The notes under the pieces were generated by a model. That model saw nothing but the letters and a program-made list of their open reading frames with translations. It had not been told where the DNA came from and did no database searches. DNA of 64,000 bases from an uncultured Bacteroides sp. GTDB taxonomy: Bacteria > Bacteroidota > Bacteroidia > Chitinophagales > Chitinophagaceae. The position numbers were made by a program, and so were the translations under genes. The number at the start of each line of letters is the position of its first letter. Position 1 is the stretch's first letter. Shown here in pieces: positions 61,006 through 64,000 of the stretch. The stretch covers positions 1 to 64,000 of the forward strand of contig CABHOP010000052.1 of NCBI GenBank assembly GCA_902168085.1, read 5' to 3'.

Positions 61006-62979
61006 CTATTGTTTTACACGCAATTTCTGCCCTTCTTTTATAGCACCGAAGTTCAGGTTGTTCCATTCCGTCAGTTGCTTCACCGTAATGCCATTACGCT
61101 TGGCTATGCTAAAACCGGTATCACCTTTCTTTACCGTATAGAATTTTTCTCCTTCAGCACTGTTTGCCTGTATGGCCACAGGTGTAGTTGGTGCAGCTTC
61201 AGTTGTTACAGGTCTTGTTTCTTCAGCCGGCGCAGCATTAGCAGTACTAATGTTGTTTTGCTTTTTATACACCACCCTGTCAAATTGCTTTTTCAATCTG
61301 TCCAGTTCGTCTGCAGGCTCTTCCTCTTCTTGTTTTGCTATAGCAACCGGCTTGCTTTCCTTTACTTCCGCAGTTTTTACTTCTGCATTGCTCACTTGCG
61401 GCATAGATGCCATTACCGATGTTGTACTTTGCATCGGCGCGCTAAAGGTCAGTGTTTCCGCTACCGCCTCTTTCTTAGGTGCAGGGGTTGCAGTAGCCAC
61501 TACCGGCGTTTCTGCTTTTGCCTCTACTTCTGTTTCTTTTATATCAGCGGTTTTTACAATAGTGCTTTCTTCTTCCTTTGTCGGGTCTATAATAGCAGGG
61601 GCTTTCTGTTCTGCTATCGGTTCATTTACTACCGCAGGTGTTACTTCTTCTGCAGTCAATGCTACAGTTACAGGCACATTGTCTATTGTGGTAGCAGGTT
61701 CCTGGTAATCGTTTGTTACTCTTATATTTTTATTAGCTGTTTGCCTGGCAGGTGCATTTGCTGCAGGGATATTGGCACTAGCCGGTGCTGCTGCAGGCGC
61801 AGCAATAACCGGCGTATTGTTTGCGGCTATATTAGTTGAATTTGCCTTCTTAGTACTTACTACCGGTTTTTCATATGTTACTTTTTGCAGTTGTAATACA
61901 GAACCCGGCACTGGCTCCTCACCTGCTTGCAGCAGGTTCATCTCCATCAGCGATTTTGTCTGCACACCTTCTATCTGCGAAATAGCAAACAGCGTTTCGC
62001 CCGGTTTCACTACGTGTGTAGGGCGTACACCTTTCGTTGATTTTTTTTCAAGGTACAGGTACATATCCTGTGGCAAGGGGCGCTCGTCTATTTCATTTAT
62101 AGACAGCAGCTTTGCATAGCGTATATCTGCCTTGTAAGCATATTCCAGCGGTGTATAGCCCTTGCGTGCATAAATAGCTTTCAGGCCATTCACTTTTACT
62201 ATTTGTCCATAGGCAGGTGCTGCGGCCTTATTGCCATTGTCACCTTTAGGGGTAAATGGCGTAACGATTTTGGGTGCAGCAGACGCTGCAGTTGCAGGCA
62301 CAGTAGCTGCTGTAGCAACCACAGGTGCAGAAGCCATTTCAGGTGCATCATTTTCCGGTACTATTTCATCCCTTGTAGCATACCTGCTGCCATTTACTTC
62401 TGCTCCAGCTGCATTTACATTAGATGCGTATTTAGCGCCCAAGTCTTCTTTATTCTCCATCGCTGCATAGGTATATTCCTGCAGGCGATAATCTTCTATC
62501 AGCTTTATCAGCATATGGGCGTAGCGAGGGTTGGTAGCATAGCCGCAACGCTTCAGGCCCATAGCCCAGCCCGCATAGTCCGTAGTCGATAGCTTGAAAA
62601 GCTCTGCATAACGCGGGTTTTTCAGCAGGTAGTCAGAGTGGTCTTTATAGGAATGGTCAGAGCTTGGGTATTTTCTGAAACATTCGTTAGGCGCATCATC
62701 TGTATGCGCAAATGTTTCGCCCTGCCATTCTTTTTTGCATTTTATACCAAAGTGATTGTTGGCCATGGTTGCCAGTTCACTGGCGCCTGCACTGGTTTCA
62801 TGTATACCTTGTGCCAGCGTAATGGCGGCCGGTATACCACAGCGCTGCTGTTCCGCGCACGCCAGGCCTTTATATTGGTCTATATAGTTTTTTACACGCA
62901 GCTCATACGTGGCACTGGTTTGCGCATGTACCGTCATTGCTGATACTATAAACAGGCAGCCCGCCATCACTTTTTTCAT
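61006..62979 (-). CDS. LysM-containing glucosaminidase (peptidoglycan hydrolase)
   Basis: 657 residues. Signal peptide through residue ~20 (VSAMTVHAQ). Residues ~25-165 form a GH73-type N-acetylglucosaminidase with catalytic Glu61 in QGIHETSAGASELA and MANNHFGIKCK. A LysM domain lies near residues 335-380 (HVVKPGETLFAISQIEGV), then a ~230-residue Ala/Thr/Val/Glu-rich linker with repeated KxAxE-type runs, and a final LysM at about 613-657 (YTVKKGDTGFSIAKRNGI). It cuts or remodels the cell wall in the periplasm. Between hpt and the O-methyltransferase gene. Confidence 0.92.
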   Translation of the reverse strand: MKKVMAGCLFIVSAMTVHAQTSATYELRVKNYIDQYKGLACAEQQRCGIPAAITLAQGIHETSAGASELATMANNHFGIKCKKEWQGETFAHTDDAPNECFRKYPSSDHSYKDHSDYLLKNPRYAELFKLSTTDYAGWAMGLKRCGYATNPRYAHMLIKLIEDYRLQEYTYAAMENKEDLGAKYASNVNAAGAEVNGSRYATRDEIVPENDAPEMASAPVVATAATVPATAASAAPKIVTPFTPKGDNGNKAAAPAYGQIVKVNGLKAIYARKGYTPLEYAYKADIRYAKLLSINEIDERPLPQDMYLYLEKKSTKGVRPTHVVKPGETLFAISQIEGVQTKSLMEMNLLQAGEEPVPGSVLQLQKVTYEKPVVSTKKANSTNIAANNTPVIAAPAAAPASANIPAANAPARQTANKNIRVTNDYQEPATTIDNVPVTVALTAEEVTPAVVNEPIAEQKAPAIIDPTKEEESTIVKTADIKETEVEAKAETPVVATATPAPKKEAVAETLTFSAPMQSTTSVMASMPQVSNAEVKTAEVKESKPVAIAKQEEEEPADELDRLKKQFDRVVYKKQNNISTANAAPAEETRPVTTEAAPTTPVAIQANSAEGEKFYTVKKGDTGFSIAKRNGITVKQLTEWNNLNFGAIKEGQKLRVKQ

Positions 62980-62994
62980 ATGCTATTTACTTTA

Positions 62995-63648
62995 TCAGTT
63001 AGCTATTTTTCTCATTATCGTTATACCATCGCGTACCGGCATCAGCACTTGCTCCACTCTTGCATCATCCCTTACTTTCTGGTTGAAGGCATGGATGGCT
63101 TTGGCATTTTTGCTTTGCTGGTCTTCAGGCAGTATTACTTCCCCGTCATACAGTACATTATCGGCCAGTATAAAACCGCCTATGGGCACTTTGTCAAATA
63201 CAAGGTCGTAATACAGGTGATAGTTTTGTTTATCGGCATCTATGAACACCAGGTCGAACTTCTCATCTATCGCCGGGATGATATCGCCGGCCTTGCCTAT
63301 ATGTTGGGTTATTTTCTTCTCTAATCCCGCGTTGCAAAAATAACGAAAACACATGTCTTGCAGCTCTTCATTTATATCAATTGTATGCAAATGCCCATCT
63401 TCGGTCAATCCCTGTGCCAGGCAGATGGCGGAATAGCCGGTATAGGTGCCTACTTCCAGTATGCGGTGCGGTTTCAGCATATGGCTCAGCATTTGCAATA
63501 TGCTGCCCTGCAAATGCCCCGATAACATTACGGGTAATTCTATCTTTAAGTGGGTTTCCCTGTTCAGCGCTGCAAGCAGCTCATTTTCAGGGGTTGTAAA
63601 GTCTTCCGCGTAATCGTTTATCGTTTGGGGGATCAGTAATTTTGTCAT
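62995..63648 (-). CDS. SAM-dependent O-methyltransferase (caffeoyl-CoA OMT family)
   Basis: 217 residues. Motif I ILEVGTYTGYSAICLAQGL near residue 60, metal and substrate region VFIDADKQNYHLYYD near residue 133, and FILADNVLYDGEV near residue 157 are typical of divalent-metal-dependent catechol-type O-methyltransferases. Substrate unknown. Its ATG overlaps the stop codon of the LOG gene (TAATG), indicating coupling. Confidence 0.93.
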   Translation of the reverse strand: MTKLLIPQTINDYAEDFTTPENELLAALNRETHLKIELPVMLSGHLQGSILQMLSHMLKPHRILEVGTYTGYSAICLAQGLTEDGHLHTIDINEELQDMCFRYFCNAGLEKKITQHIGKAGDIIPAIDEKFDLVFIDADKQNYHLYYDLVFDKVPIGGFILADNVLYDGEVILPEDQQSKNAKAIHAFNQKVRDDARVEQVLMPVRDGITIMRKIAN

Positions 63649-64000
63649 TAGAAGTTGGGTTGCAGCTTGTTGTGAGAATAAAATTCATGCAGGTAGTTCA
63701 CTACTTCATCCGGTTTGTCAAAGATGCGTATCATTTCCAGGTCACCGGGGCTGATGTTGCCTTCTTCTTCCAGCATCACTTCGCGCATCCAGTCAAAGAG
63801 GCCATTCCAGTATTTAGAGCCCATGCATATCATAGGTGTCTGGGTAAATTTCCGGGTCTGTATCAGCGTAGCTATTTCAAAAAACTCATCCATAGTACCC
63901 CATCCGCCCGGCATCATAATAAAGCCCTGCGAATATTTGGCAAACATCACTTTACGTACAAAAAAGTAATCAAAGAAAAGGGCGTTATCCCTGTCTATGA
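63648..64000 (-). CDS. LOG-family protein (cytokinin-riboside-monophosphate hydrolase-like), 5'-partial
   Basis: The frame runs off the right edge, so the start is missing; about 117 residues of the C-terminal half are present. PGGWGTMDE is the PGGxGTxxE substrate signature of LOG/YgdH-type nucleotide 5'-monophosphate ribosyl hydrolases, preceded by FFVRKVMFAKYSQGFIM and followed by QTPMICMGSKYWNGLFDWM. It likely hydrolyses a nucleotide monophosphate to base plus ribose 5-phosphate. First visible gene of the LOG-OMT-glucosaminidase-hpt group. Confidence 0.92.
   Translation of the reverse strand, partial: IDRDNALFFDYFFVRKVMFAKYSQGFIMMPGGWGTMDEFFEIATLIQTRKFTQTPMICMGSKYWNGLFDWMREVMLEEEGNISPGDLEMIRIFDKPDEVVNYLHEFYSHNKLQPNF

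Noticed and set aside
60916-61839. 307-codon open frame on the plus strand
   Set aside because: Antisense to the repetitive Ala/Thr/Glu linker of the LysM glucosaminidase; the Cys/Ser/Arg-rich product is a composition artefact.

Overview
The window is a chromosomal segment of a member of the Bacteroidota, most likely close to the Chitinophagaceae. Several features support this: a type IX secretion C-terminal sorting domain, TTTG / TAnnTTTG promoter elements, weak or absent Shine-Dalgarno sequences, lineage-typical small families (DUF3098, DUF3276, DUF3037), the futalosine route to menaquinone (mqnB, mqnD), and a tmRNA whose tag reads GESNYAMAA. No insertion sequence, integrase, phage gene, CRISPR array or rRNA was seen.

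Layout. 1-6 kb: the end of a large Ig-repeat surface protein, a HipA-like kinase with its DUF3037 partner, and a small module of AhpD-like protein, YCII/DGPF protein and an ECF42-type sigma factor. 6.0-6.4 kb: ssrA (tmRNA). 6.5-15.3 kb: housekeeping genes (histone-deacetylase-like hydrolase, rseP, dxr, a DUF2461 protein, hflX, a ureohydrolase homologue, ftsX, a DUF3098 protein). 15.3-53.8 kb: about 38 kb with 35 genes, all on the minus strand and nearly without gaps, forming one surface-polysaccharide cluster. The divergent outer-membrane export lipoprotein gene (wza-like) lies at 54.0-54.8 kb. 55-64 kb: an outer-membrane barrel, a DUF3276 protein, mqnB, queD-like, folE, tRNA-Pro(GGG), mqnD, hpt, a LysM glucosaminidase, an O-methyltransferase and the end of a LOG-family gene.

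The polysaccharide cluster reads, in transcription order: wzc-like co-polymerase/kinase, asnB-like amidotransferase, glycosyltransferase, gmd, fcl, wzm, wzt, methyltransferase, two glycosyltransferases, two wbpG-like amidotransferases, GT2, epimerase, two GT2, acyltransferase, a third wbpG-like gene, hisF2-like, wbpB-, wbpD- and wbpE-like genes, two glycosyltransferases, methyltransferase, two glycosyltransferases, GT2, wzy-like, GT4, carbamoyltransferase, GT4, and pglC-, pglD- and pglE-like genes. It predicts a nitrogen-rich glycan containing GDP-L-fucose-derived sugar, a 2,3-diamino-uronic acid with acetamidino groups, a bacillosamine-like sugar at the lipid-linked end, and O-carbamoyl and methyl decorations.

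The most unusual points are: three WbpG-type amidotransferases beside one HisF-like protein that has lost the cyclase Asp11, with no HisH glutaminase in the window; stepwise loss of the N-terminal Cys4 site in two of the three; both ABC-type (Wzm/Wzt) and Wzy/Wzc/Wza-type export genes but no Wzx flippase; a Wzc tail of Gly-Tyr repeats encoded by a slippage-prone hexamer tract; and a terminator-like hairpin whose T-run touches the start codon of the sigma-factor gene.
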